In this document: piece by piece, positions 8,199 to 14,588 of the stretch | How the letters are laid out: every line of letters begins with the position of its first letter | Position numbering within the stretch: position 1 is the stretch's first letter | NCBI GenBank assembly: GCA_937907585.1 | Contig: CALCVH010000039.1 | Span: forward strand, 1 to 17,722 | Length of the DNA stretch: 17,722 nucleotides | Reading direction: 5' to 3' | From: an uncultured Bacillota bacterium | Lineage (GTDB): Bacteria; Bacillota_I; Bacilli_A; Izemoplasmatales; UBA1188 | The notes under the pieces: model-generated | Databases searched by the model: none | Seen by the model: the letters and a program-made list of their open reading frames with translations, nothing else | Told to the model about the DNA's origin: nothing | Program-made: the position numbers and the translations under genes

Positions 8199-8960
8199 TT
8201 ATATCTTTTTTCTTTTTCTTATCAAGAATAATACGAAATAGAAAACACTAATATAAAGTATAAATAATAGTACTACAAATAGAGGATATAATACTTTATT
8301 ACCATTTAAAAGGTTATATAGGATATCATATGGAGTTCCATCTCCTCTAATCAAAAACATATAGTTATACGGTATTATTATATCCGCAATATAAGCTAAT
8401 ATGCAGAACATAGTCAATATACTATAAGAGATAAACATATTGTTTTTCTTCATACTAGATAAACCAGATATTCCTATATATAGACTAGCGAATCCTGATA
8501 TTGAGTGAGTGATTAATGATATAGTATTATCAAATGATAAAACTGGATAGCTTGAATAGTTATTACCTGCACCATATGTGCCAAGAAGCGCTCCTAATAT
8601 ACCAAACATAAACACAAAATCTAAGGATGCTTCTTTTACTATTCCTTTGCTGAAAGCCGCAAGAGGAATAGTTATTAATTGAATACTACAAAGGAATAAA
8701 GGTAAATTATAAATAATTGGAGAGAAATTACTAACTCTAAAACATAAAATAATTATCTTAAATATTTCAAAAGAATCAATTAATATCGCAGATACAACTA
8801 ATACCTTATTTTTATCCTCTCTATTTTTATACTTAAGTCCTAATATAATAGATAATGCTATCATAACTATTATTCCAAAAGAAACAAATAGTATATGCTC
8901 AATAGACATAAAACCTTCAGGGTCTCTATTATAACCACCAAATCCAAAGAATTCTTTCAT
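8199..8960 (-). CDS. YwaF/TMEM164-like integral membrane protein
   Basis: This 253-residue protein has about six or seven hydrophobic segments, starting near residue 22 and ending with a basic tail (RKRKK). The motif NLPLFLCSIQLITIPLAAF (85-103), then FMFGILGALLGTYG, SLITHSISGFASLYIG (148-163) and a late PYDILYNLL segment follow the order seen in the YwaF family (TIGR02206, related to TMEM164). In that family H-L-P-L-x-x-C and a second histidine in a helix are conserved; here the first His is Asn85 and H152 fits the second. The function of bacterial members is poorly known. The ATG at 8960 has the ribosome site AAGGGAAT nearby. It lies 121 bp downstream of the TerB-like gene and could be part of the same transcript, although a 9-bp inverted repeat lies in between. 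Confidence 0.6.
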   Translation of the reverse strand: MKEFFGFGGYNRDPEGFMSIEHILFVSFGIIVMIALSIILGLKYKNREDKNKVLVVSAILIDSFEIFKIIILCFRVSNFSPIIYNLPLFLCSIQLITIPLAAFSKGIVKEASLDFVFMFGILGALLGTYGAGNNYSSYPVLSFDNTISLITHSISGFASLYIGISGLSSMKKNNMFISYSILTMFCILAYIADIIIPYNYMFLIRGDGTPYDILYNLLNGNKVLYPLFVVLLFILYISVFYFVLFLIRKRKKI

Positions 8961-8996
8961 AACAATATTCCCTTAATTAATTTAGACAATTAATGA

Positions 8997-9021
8997 TTGA
9001 TTATTACTAATAAATAATCAA
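8997..9021. promoter_or_regulatory. 9-bp perfect inverted repeat upstream of the YwaF-like gene
   Basis: TTGATTATT (8997-9005) and AATAATCAA (9013-9021) flank a seven-base loop. No T tract follows on either strand, so an operator or a leader hairpin is more likely than a terminator. It lies 37 bp upstream of the start at 8960, where a promoter would be expected. Confidence 0.4.
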
Positions 9022-9081
9022 GAATTATCAGTTTATTAAGGTATTCATTTGAAAAAATGATGAATATTTAAAGATAAAGAA

Positions 9082-9528
9082 TTATTTTATTAGTTGTTTA
9101 ATATATCGTCTCTCTTTAAAAGATATTTTTCCGTCTATTCCACAAACAGTAAGACACACAACTATTAAATTTGCTTTTAATTCAGTTGATGCGATTCCAA
9201 TAATATCAACAATTTCATCAATCCCATTTTTAAATTTTGTTGAGTCGTTTTTAAAATTATTGATTATTAATTTTGCGTGTTCAAAACTGCAATTATCTTC
9301 AAACGTATCTAGAAATGGTTTTATTAGTTCATATTCATCATACTCTAGTTTTCCATCCGCTATAACTGCAGCAAATATTAGATGAAGTAATACTCCGCTT
9401 GATGTTCCTTCATCGTTTAGTATGTTGTTTAAGCCACTGAGTGAATCAACTAAGGCTCTTGCAAAAAGCAATTGTCTAGATGATTTATCAAGTTTTTCAA
9501 TTTCTCTACATGATTTTGAAATATTCAT
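9082..9528 (-). CDS. TerB-like protein
   Basis: This is a 148-residue, mostly helical soluble protein with the two repeated acidic motifs of the TerB fold: IADGKLEYDEYELI with D58 and E65, and GIDGKISFKERRYI with D132 and E139. In TerB-like proteins this D-G-x-(I/L) plus Glu arrangement binds divalent metal. The family is known from tellurite and phage-resistance ter operons and from many stand-alone proteins linked to membrane complexes. Here it is translationally coupled to a small membrane protein: its ATG lies inside the ATGA overlap with that gene's TGA stop. A membrane-associated metal-responsive partner is my inference. Its expression should follow the promoter with the poly-G spacer at 9992-10018. 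Confidence 0.75.
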   Translation of the reverse strand: MNISKSCREIEKLDKSSRQLLFARALVDSLSGLNNILNDEGTSSGVLLHLIFAAVIADGKLEYDEYELIKPFLDTFEDNCSFEHAKLIINNFKNDSTKFKNGIDEIVDIIGIASTELKANLIVVCLTVCGIDGKISFKERRYIKQLIK

Positions 9529-9944
9529 ATAATCTCCTTAAAATTCATAATCAAAAAATCAGCTCCATATTCTATAATAGTTGAATGCCATCCATCACCA
9601 AGCGATTCTCCATAGTAATAATTCCAATAACATGGATTTGTATCACCAATTGTTCCTAATTGAATGAATAGCACTTGAATGAATTCAAGGATATAAAAAT
9701 CAAGTGCTAATTCTAAATATAGCGCATATGCAACTCCTGTTAAGGAAGCAATTAATAATATAAATGTTCTGTTAATGAATTCTATTGGAATTAAAACAAG
9801 CAACACTAGATCGATCGCTGCTACAGGAACAATTGTAATTATTATCAAAAATGTTCTAAGAATGATATACCAAATTTCATTTCTTTTGTATTTGAAATAA
9901 TAATAATTCGGCATAATGATGTTCAAATAAAATAGATCCTTCAT
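9525..9944 (-). CDS. Small membrane protein of unknown family, coupled to TerB-like gene
   Basis: I do not recognise this 139-residue protein. It has a Tyr- and Lys-rich N-terminus, then two strongly hydrophobic stretches (about 25-55 and 59-92), which should be two to three membrane helices. A soluble tail from about 95 on carries a Tyr/Trp/Gly-rich segment (NPCYWNYYYGESLGDGW). It ends in TGA overlapping the ATG of the TerB-like gene (ATGA), so the two are coupled and probably act together. The ATG at 9944 has an AGAGAGG ribosome site four bases upstream. Upstream is a promoter whose spacer holds nine G in a row, so the amount of this protein may vary between cells. Confidence 0.7.
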   Translation of the reverse strand: MKDLFYLNIIMPNYYYFKYKRNEIWYIILRTFLIIITIVPVAAIDLVLLVLIPIEFINRTFILLIASLTGVAYALYLELALDFYILEFIQVLFIQLGTIGDTNPCYWNYYYGESLGDGWHSTIIEYGADFLIMNFKEII

Positions 9945-9991
9945 AATTCCTCTCTGTTTTATTGTGTGGCAAAAAATCTTTATTTTATTAG

Positions 9992-10018
9992 ATTATAACC
10001 CCCCCCCAACAAAATCAA
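9992..10018 (-). promoter_or_regulatory. Sigma-70-type promoter with poly-G spacer, probably phase-variable
   Basis: On the minus strand TTGATT (10018-10013) and a perfect TATAAT (9997-9992) are separated by 15 bases, nine of which are consecutive G. TATAAT lies 47 bp before the ATG at 9944. The usual spacing is 17, so gain of one or two G would bring the two hexamers to 16-17 bp. Homopolymer slippage between -35 and -10 is a known on/off switch in other bacteria (for example poly-C at Neisseria opc, poly-A at Mycoplasma vlp genes). Confidence 0.7.
9999..10007. repeat. C9/G9 homopolymer tract
   Basis: Nine consecutive C on the plus strand, the only such run in a strongly AT-rich window. It sits entirely within the promoter spacer described at 9992-10018. 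A length error in sequencing is possible, because such runs are hard to read, but true length variation is equally expected. Confidence 0.9.
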
Positions 10019-10025
10019 GAGTTAT

Positions 10026-10053
10026 TAAAAATGTGATAGCATAGCTATCACAT
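10026..10053 (-). terminator. Hairpin terminator on the minus strand
   Basis: A perfect 10-bp stem, ATGTGATAGC (10031-10040) with GCTATCACAT (10044-10053), closes on a three-base loop. On the minus strand it is followed by TTTTAATAAC. It ends the transcript coming from the DUF1848 gene and the structured block behind it, just before the poly-G promoter. The T tract is short, so termination strength is uncertain. Confidence 0.6.
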
Positions 10054-10091
10054 AACCTTGTAGTGCTCCTACTCTAGGCCAACATAAAAAA

Positions 10092-10132
10092 GTAAGGATG
10101 CCAAATTTCGATAACGAATATATCGTCCCTAC
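10092..10132. other. Two-part inverted repeat (RNA-like fold)
   Basis: Read on the minus strand, GTAGGGA (10132-10126) can pair with TCCTTAC (10098-10092) through one G-U pair. Directly inside, CGATA (10125-10121) pairs with TATCG (10113-10109), leaving a seven-base loop and a ten-base bulge. Pairing is complete only for RNA made from the minus strand, which is the direction of the upstream gene. This hints at a structured 3' UTR or small RNA; the function is unknown. Confidence 0.4.
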
Positions 10133-10263
10133 ATTTTTTGCTCCATACTTTTTTGAGCGACATTTTGAACGTCATTTTGAACGTCATTTTGACGCTCAAA
10201 CCCTGATTTATCTAATAAAGCTATTAATAAAGTAGACACTATAAGGGGTAAAAGTATACACAT
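10129..10263 (-). other. Possible 44-codon ORF in frame behind the DUF1848 stop
   Basis: After the TAA of the DUF1848 gene (10270-10272) the same reading frame stays open from an ATG at 10263 to a TAG at 10129. It would encode a hydrophobic start (MCILLPLIVSTLLIALL) and then a Q-N-D-V repeat tail. No ribosome site precedes the ATG. A second minus-strand frame is open at 10074-10187 (37 residues, starting MTFKMTFKMS) and a plus-strand frame at 10098-10235 (45 residues with an H-F-E-R repeat). Three overlapping open frames suggest that low stop density in a GC-richer repeat is the cause, so coding is doubtful. Confidence 0.2.
10152..10200. repeat. Three 12-bp tandem repeats inside an 8-bp inverted repeat
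   Basis: Copies of CATTTTGAACGT start at 10161 and 10173, and a variant CATTTTGACGCT starts at 10185. The set is bracketed by TTTGAGCG (10152-10159) and CGCTCAAA (10193-10200), a perfect inverted repeat. Twelve bases preserve reading frame, and on the minus strand one frame reads repeated Q-N-D-V while another reads M-T-F-K. The block is richer in GC than its surroundings, which points to an inserted or protein-coding-derived element. Confidence 0.85.
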
Positions 10264-10269
10264 TATTTT

Positions 10270-11205
10270 TTAAAACAAATCTAGAACCATTTGATTTGTA
10301 GTCCATGATTCTTGGTTTGCTTCTTTTATGATGTCACCTTCTTCTATATTTCCAATTAAAAATGGTGAATTATCATCATGATTTTTATAGTTCTTTATAA
10401 CTAATTCCTTATTGCCATTCGCATAACAATATGCGCATAGATGCATACAGGAATTGTATGTTCCTATATCGTTAGATAAGAAACATGCACAATAGTTCTT
10501 TCTTGCCTGCATCTTTTGTGTTGGATTAAGCTTTTTATTAATCGCTCTTTCATAGTCGCTTAATCTCATACATCCTTCTATATCTACGCCATAATCAATT
10601 AACCATTTTTCTTTAGAACATAACCTTAAATCCATATTATGTTCTTTCGCTATTTTAATAAATTCTTTTGTAATATATATCTTATTCTCATCACTACAAT
10701 CCTTAATTTCAGGATGATTCTTTAATAATTTATCATATAAATCTACAAAACCGTATGTTACTAAATTTGTATGGCCTGATAGATTTTCTACTATATATTT
10801 GAATGTCTTAATATGGTGTTCGACAGTATATTTAGAATTAACTATTATTGGTGTATATCTAAACCCTATCGCGTTTTTACCTATCTTATTTGATAGATAT
10901 TTAAAATCATCTATAACATCATCTATTTTAGGTACGTTAGGTTCAAAATCATTATCAAAACCTGTGATTGAAACATACCAAAATTGGCCAAATTCTTTTA
11001 ATTCATCTAGATATTTAAACATTGGTCTTGGGTTCTTTGTACAAAAGCCAATCACATCTACCTTGTCAGGAGTTAAGTAGAATTTAGTTACATTCTTTGG
11101 AAAATATGGGTTTCTTACTAGTACATATCCTTCTTTTATTCTATTCATAAACCATTTTGAATAGAATGCGGGGATATCTGTTCTTTGTCCTGTGTTGATT
11201 ATCAT
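10270..11205 (-). CDS. DUF1848 family protein with Cys-rich C-terminal cluster
   Basis: This 311-residue protein begins MIINTGQRTDIPAFYSKWFMNR, close to the standard DUF1848 opening. It continues with VRNPYFP (30-36), FCTKNPRPM (54-62), ITGFDNDFEPNVP and GFRYTPI. The C-terminal part holds a cysteine group, C239-x-C241 and C253-x3-C257-x2-C260 with an HLCAYCYAN segment, plus C196 and C212. This looks like one or more metal or Fe-S sites, and a radical-SAM-like or nucleic-acid-linked role has been suspected for the family; the biochemical function is not established. The length is normal and the C-terminal SPFLIGNIEEGDIIKEA is typical. It is a single-gene unit with its own promoter, and its transcript probably runs into the structured region at 10031-10263. 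Confidence 0.85.
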   Translation of the reverse strand: MIINTGQRTDIPAFYSKWFMNRIKEGYVLVRNPYFPKNVTKFYLTPDKVDVIGFCTKNPRPMFKYLDELKEFGQFWYVSITGFDNDFEPNVPKIDDVIDDFKYLSNKIGKNAIGFRYTPIIVNSKYTVEHHIKTFKYIVENLSGHTNLVTYGFVDLYDKLLKNHPEIKDCSDENKIYITKEFIKIAKEHNMDLRLCSKEKWLIDYGVDIEGCMRLSDYERAINKKLNPTQKMQARKNYCACFLSNDIGTYNSCMHLCAYCYANGNKELVIKNYKNHDDNSPFLIGNIEEGDIIKEANQESWTTNQMVLDLF

Positions 11206-11216
11206 AATTCAATCAT

Positions 11217-11237
11217 AACTATTATTAATAAATAGTT
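11217..11237. other. Hairpin in the leader of the DUF1848 gene
   Basis: AACTATT (11217-11223) and AATAGTT (11231-11237) form a 7-bp perfect stem with a seven-base loop. It starts 12 bp upstream of the ATG at 11205, in a stretch without a clear ribosome site, so it could affect translation or be an operator. Confidence 0.3.
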
Positions 11238-11244
11238 CTATTAT

Positions 11245-11272
11245 ATTATATATTATTTTTATATTTCATCAA
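11245..11272 (-). promoter_or_regulatory. Promoter for the DUF1848 gene
   Basis: On the minus strand TTGATG (11272-11267), a 16-bp spacer and TATAAT (11250-11245) form a good sigma-70-type promoter. A second TATAAT lies directly after it (11245-11240). The -35 touches the foot of the terminator stem at 11271-11317. Confidence 0.55.
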
Positions 11273-11317
11273 TTAATAACACCCACTTTCTTGTTTTTGA
11301 AGTGGGTGTTATTAATT
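11271..11317. terminator. Long perfect hairpin ending the redox operon
   Basis: An 18-bp perfect stem (11271-11288 with 11300-11317) includes AACACCCACTT and its complement, with an 11-base loop. It starts directly after the TAG of the aldo/keto reductase gene. T-rich stretches flank it but there is no long uninterrupted T tract. Its position at the operon end makes a terminator the best reading. Confidence 0.75.
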
Positions 11318-12163
11318 CTATTTTGCTTCGTACGTAATTTTCCAGTTTAAGAAGTTATCTAATACTTCATCAGTTCTATTATATCTTCTTATGTGTTTAT
11401 TTAATTTTTCCATCTCTTTCATATCGTCAAAAGATAATTCAAAATCAAAAATATTTAAATTATCTTTTATATGGTCGACATTTTTAGATCCAGGAATAAC
11501 AATAAATCCCATTTGAATGTGCCATTTTAAAACAATTTGAGCTGATGATTTATTGTATTTTTTAGACAAATTTAATACAACGTCACTATTTAATAGTTCA
11601 CTAGTCATACCATTACCACCAAGTGGGTACCACGCCATTAGTTTAATATCTTCTTTATCAGTTATTTTTCTTAATTCGTCTTGAGGGAAGAAAGGGTGAC
11701 ATTCTACTTGAATAACTTGTGGTTTGACATCAAATTCATTTAAAACTTCTTCTATTTCTCTTTCAAAATTAGAAATTCCAATAGCTCTAATCTTTCCTTC
11801 TTTATAAGCCTTTATTAATTGCTTATATCCTTCTTTCCAGTTCTTAGTTGGTTGATGAATAAATAATAAATCAATATAATCTGTATCTAATCTTTCTAAT
11901 GTTTCATCAACAGCATTTGGATTTTCATATTCGCTAGGCCAGAGCTTTGTAGATAAAAAGATGTCTTTTCTATCAACACCTGATTCTTTTATTCCTCTTC
12001 CTACAGCTCTTTCATTCATATATGCATTAGCAGTGTCAATTAATCTATAACCTATCTTAAGTGCTTCTCTTACGCTATTTTCAGCATCTTTTGGTTCAAG
12101 TAAAAATGTTCCAATTCCGATTGTAGGCATTAAAACACCATTATTTAATCTTACATCTTTCAT
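11318..12163 (-). CDS. Aldo/keto reductase, NADPH-dependent
   Basis: This 281-residue TIM-barrel oxidoreductase has the complete catalytic tetrad of the family: D43 and Y48 in IDTANAY, K73 in STKLW, and H103 in FIHQP. The cofactor-binding end is also present (VIPGSKNVDHIKDN, near 225-240). Such enzymes reduce aldehydes and ketones in the cytoplasm with NADPH, and the 2,5-diketo-gluconate/prostaglandin F synthase-like subgroup fits the length and motifs. It is the last gene of the TetR-led operon. Its start lies 1 bp after the upstream stop and its ribosome site (AGGAGAATAAG) is inside the preceding coding sequence. With flavodoxin and the CMD-cupin protein, a role in detoxifying reactive carbonyls or quinones is likely but inferred. 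Confidence 0.93.
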   Translation of the reverse strand: MKDVRLNNGVLMPTIGIGTFLLEPKDAENSVREALKIGYRLIDTANAYMNERAVGRGIKESGVDRKDIFLSTKLWPSEYENPNAVDETLERLDTDYIDLLFIHQPTKNWKEGYKQLIKAYKEGKIRAIGISNFEREIEEVLNEFDVKPQVIQVECHPFFPQDELRKITDKEDIKLMAWYPLGGNGMTSELLNSDVVLNLSKKYNKSSAQIVLKWHIQMGFIVIPGSKNVDHIKDNLNIFDFELSFDDMKEMEKLNKHIRRYNRTDEVLDNFLNWKITYEAK

Positions 12164-12164
12164 C

Positions 12165-12890
12165 TTATTCTCCTAGTTTATTATATTCTATATCACTTAC
12201 TGGTTCACACCATTCATTGCTTGTACAAGTTCCTTCAATTTCAACTGCTAGATGTTGGAAGTAACTATCTTTAGTTGCGCCATGCCAGTGCTTAACATTT
12301 GGTTTTATTTCAACAATATCACCAGGATGTAATAATCTAGGTTCTCCGCCTTCTTCTTGATACCATCCTGTACCATATACACAGATTAATAATTGTCCAC
12401 CACCAGTTTTAGAATGATGTATATGCCAGTTGTTTCTAGCGCCTGGTTCAAAAGTAACATTATAAATTGGCGCCATATCGCTTATTTTATATAGGTAGCT
12501 TTGACCTATAAAATATTTTCCATATGGATTCTTTTCACCAACTGGAAAAATAGATAAATCTAAATCATTTGGTTCTTTACCATATACTTCTTCAATTAAT
12601 GGAAATGTAGACCACGCTTTAGGCCAACCACAGTAGAATGCTAGTTGAGTTACTGTTTCTATCACTTCTTTTTTGGTTAATCCATGAGCTTTACCTATTT
12701 CTAAATGCGCTTTTAGCTGTGGATATAATCCTGCGCTAAATAAAGCAGAAATAGTTATTAAACTTCTATCCCTTAAAGATAATTCTGTTTCTCTAGACCA
12801 AACTTCTCCAAATAACACATCATCATTTAATTCAGCGAACTTAGGAGCGAGCTCACCGAGTATCTTTCTTCCCGCGTCTTGTTTTTTCAT
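12165..12890 (-). CDS. Carboxymuconolactone decarboxylase-like domain fused to a cupin
   Basis: I place the start at 12890 (241 residues). This ATG has an AAGGAGAT ribosome site eight bases upstream and lies 1 bp after the acetyltransferase stop. The ATG at 12920 would overlap that gene by 29 bp and has no ribosome site. Residues about 10-105 form a CMD/AhpD-type helical domain (RDRSLITISALFSAG, QLKAHLEIGKAHGLTKKEV, FYCGWPKAW). Residues about 130-220 form a cupin barrel with metal ligands H156, H158 and H203 and nearby Q166 (NNWHIHHS, GGGQLL, KHWHG). The same fusion is common in Bacillota operons with aldo/keto reductases. The reaction is not defined; handling of oxidised or electrophilic small molecules is an inference from context. 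Confidence 0.88.
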   Translation of the reverse strand: MKKQDAGRKILGELAPKFAELNDDVLFGEVWSRETELSLRDRSLITISALFSAGLYPQLKAHLEIGKAHGLTKKEVIETVTQLAFYCGWPKAWSTFPLIEEVYGKEPNDLDLSIFPVGEKNPYGKYFIGQSYLYKISDMAPIYNVTFEPGARNNWHIHHSKTGGGQLLICVYGTGWYQEEGGEPRLLHPGDIVEIKPNVKHWHGATKDSYFQHLAVEIEGTCTSNEWCEPVSDIEYNKLGE

Positions 12891-12891
12891 T

Positions 12892-13482
12892 TTACCAAAT
12901 CTCCTTTTGTTCTGATTCATCTAAATATTTAATTACTTTAGCTGGAACTCCCCCGACAACCACATTATCAGGAACGTCTTTTGTCACAACCGCTCCAGCC
13001 GCAACAACGCTGTTTTTCCCAATTGTTACACCAGGACATATTGTAGCGTTCATCCCTATCCACGCATTTTTCTTAATTAATACTTTCCCATATGTATAAA
13101 TAGTATGTCTATTATTAAAATCATGATTGATAGTCGCAATTCTAACTCCTGGGGCTACAGATACACCGTCTTCAAATTCAATTCCACAAGAAGCTGACAG
13201 AATCGCTGAATGATTGATAAATACACCTTTACCAAACTTTACTCTATTTCCGAAGTCACATATAAATGGTGTAAGGATTCTAACATCGTCTAATTTTCTA
13301 TTAAATAGTTCTTCTAAATAACTTACATAATTCATATCATCAGGTGATAATTGATTCGCTTTAAAACATAAAAATCTCGCTCTCATCATCTCTTGAACTG
13401 CTTCTTTAAAATAAGGTTCTCTAACATCTGTTGGGCCACCCTTATCCATCAGTTCATACACATAACCATCTTTATATTCCAT
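12892..13482 (-). CDS. Hexapeptide-repeat O-acetyltransferase (LacA/Maa-like)
   Basis: This 196-residue acetyl-CoA-dependent transferase belongs to the maltose/galactoside acetyltransferase family. The N-terminal Mac-like region (EPYFKEAVQEMMRARFLCFKANQLSP) precedes a left-handed beta-helix of hexapeptide repeats (about 68-180), with the catalytic His at H120 in ATINHDFNNR. The end has the usual AWIGMNATICPGVTIG and AAGAVVTKDVP plus GGVPAKVIKYL. It trimerises in known relatives and acetylates a sugar hydroxyl. It lies nine bases after the flavodoxin stop, and its weak ribosome site (TAGGT) overlaps that stop, so it is part of the same transcript. Why it sits in a redox operon is not clear; the natural acceptor may not be a sugar. 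Confidence 0.9.
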   Translation of the reverse strand: MEYKDGYVYELMDKGGPTDVREPYFKEAVQEMMRARFLCFKANQLSPDDMNYVSYLEELFNRKLDDVRILTPFICDFGNRVKFGKGVFINHSAILSASCGIEFEDGVSVAPGVRIATINHDFNNRHTIYTYGKVLIKKNAWIGMNATICPGVTIGKNSVVAAGAVVTKDVPDNVVVGGVPAKVIKYLDESEQKEIW

Positions 13483-13491
13483 ATTCTTAAC

Positions 13492-13989
13492 CTAGCTATT
13501 AATCCATCTTTCGATTTGATCATCACTCGTATGTGCGTTTGTGCCCTTAATAGAAAGTCCTGACAAAATATTCGAATTCTTTAAAGTATTCTTTAATTCT
13601 CTTTCAGAAGATCCCATTCCGCTTCCTTCGTGAGTGCACATTGGTTTAATAGTCTTATTATCAAAATTATATGAATCTAAGAATGACGCAACTATTCTAG
13701 GATAACTTCCCCACCAGTTTGGATAACATAAATAAATAGTATCATATTCATCTATAGAACTTAGTTTATTTTTAAATACTGGTCTAGCTTGACTTTTTAA
13801 TTCAGCCATCGCTTCTTCTGTACATTTCATATAATCTTTGGAATATTCTTTAATAGGTTCTATTTCAAATATATCGGCTCCAGTTAGCTTTTGAATTACT
13901 TTCGCAATATGTTCAGCGTTTCCTTCCTTAATATTGCCTACAGCCCAGTTTTCCCCTCTTCTTGAGAAATATACTACTAGTGTTTTCAT
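13492..13989 (-). CDS. Flavodoxin-like FMN protein
   Basis: This 165-residue cytoplasmic protein has a flavodoxin fold. The first strand and phosphate loop read VVYFSRRGEN followed by GNAEHIAKVI (residues 5-32). The aromatic FMN-binding loop is YPNWWGSYP (89-97), and the third loop is THEGSGMGSSE (119-129). The SRRGEN form and the length match the short flavodoxins found beside aldo/keto reductases in gut Bacillota. It would carry electrons or reduce quinones with bound FMN. Its ATG overlaps the TetR stop by one base (TAATG), so the two are translationally coupled. This supports the view that the regulator and the redox proteins form one autoregulated unit. Confidence 0.9.
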   Translation of the reverse strand: MKTLVVYFSRRGENWAVGNIKEGNAEHIAKVIQKLTGADIFEIEPIKEYSKDYMKCTEEAMAELKSQARPVFKNKLSSIDEYDTIYLCYPNWWGSYPRIVASFLDSYNFDNKTIKPMCTHEGSGMGSSERELKNTLKNSNILSGLSIKGTNAHTSDDQIERWINS

Positions 13990-14525
13990 TATTCTTTCTT
14001 CTCCATGTATTTATTATTTATATAGTTTTTTACTATTTCTTTTGGATCGATATCTCCATTTTTAAAACACCACATATTCAAAGCCCCATAATAGATACTA
14101 ATGATTTCTATAGCCTCACTCTCTCCTACTACTGATTTAATATAATCATAGTCATATGACAACTTTACATTTCCATAGAAATTTCCTAATACTGAATGAG
14201 AAAACCATTCTTGAGCGAGCTTTAATCCAGCGTCCATAATATGATCTATTGAATTTAATAAAAAGTATTCTAATCTTTCATATACAGAATGTGATTCATC
14301 TAATTTTAGTTCATCATAAAATAGATTAATCTGTTGAACTATTAAGTCTTCTTTAGAATTGAAATGTATATAGAAAGCTCCTTTCGACACTCCAGCTTTA
14401 TCAGTTATTTCTTTAACTGATACATTATCAAATCCTTTTTCATTAATCAGTTCAATTGCGCAATCAATTATTCTCTTTTTATTTTCGTTTGATTTTGTTA
14501 ATCTTGATTCATTATTGTATTTCAT
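13989..14525 (-). CDS. TetR-family repressor, first gene of the redox operon
   Basis: This 178-residue protein has a classic TetR N-terminal helix-turn-helix at about 14-62 (IIDCAIELINEKGFDNVSV, EITDKAGVSKGAFYIHF) and a divergent C-terminal ligand domain. It is the first gene of the operon, and its promoter overlaps a palindrome at 14545-14561, so autorepression with release by an inducer is the simple model. The ATG lies only six bases after the -10 element and no ribosome site is present. The message probably starts at or next to the ATG, making it leaderless. No later in-frame ATG or good ribosome site exists before the helix-turn-helix, so the start is well supported. Confidence 0.9.
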   Translation of the reverse strand: MKYNNESRLTKSNENKKRIIDCAIELINEKGFDNVSVKEITDKAGVSKGAFYIHFNSKEDLIVQQINLFYDELKLDESHSVYERLEYFLLNSIDHIMDAGLKLAQEWFSHSVLGNFYGNVKLSYDYDYIKSVVGESEAIEIISIYYGALNMWCFKNGDIDPKEIVKNYINNKYMEKKE

Positions 14526-14531
14526 ATCTTA

Positions 14532-14561
14532 ATTATAATATTTAATTGACCGCTAGTCAAT
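14532..14561 (-). promoter_or_regulatory. Consensus promoter overlapping a TetR-type operator
   Basis: On the minus strand TTGACT (14560-14555), exactly 17 bases of spacer and TATAAT (14537-14532) form a near-perfect sigma-70 promoter. The palindrome ATTGAC-CGCTA-GTCAAT at 14545-14561 covers the -35 and the adjoining spacer. A bound TetR dimer there would block RNA polymerase. It is the only palindrome in the region, and the regulator is the first gene behind it. Confidence 0.8.
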
Positions 14562-14588
14562 AAATATTTTTATTAATTATCAATATAT

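Noticed and set aside
9525..9528. Mycoplasma-type genetic code (TGA as Trp)
   Set aside because: TGA serves as a stop within an ATGA overlap, and Trp is written TGG throughout.
9999..10007. Poly-C run as a pure assembly artefact
   Set aside because: Length error is possible, but the exact placement between a -35 and a perfect -10 makes a real, variable tract more likely; raw reads would decide.
10799..11080. Plus-strand frame of 93 codons inside the DUF1848 gene
   Set aside because: It is antisense to a conserved family with intact motifs.
12891..12920. Upstream ATG at 12920 as the start of the CMD-cupin gene
   Set aside because: It has no ribosome site and would overlap the acetyltransferase by 29 bp, whereas the ATG at 12890 has AAGGAGAT at good spacing.
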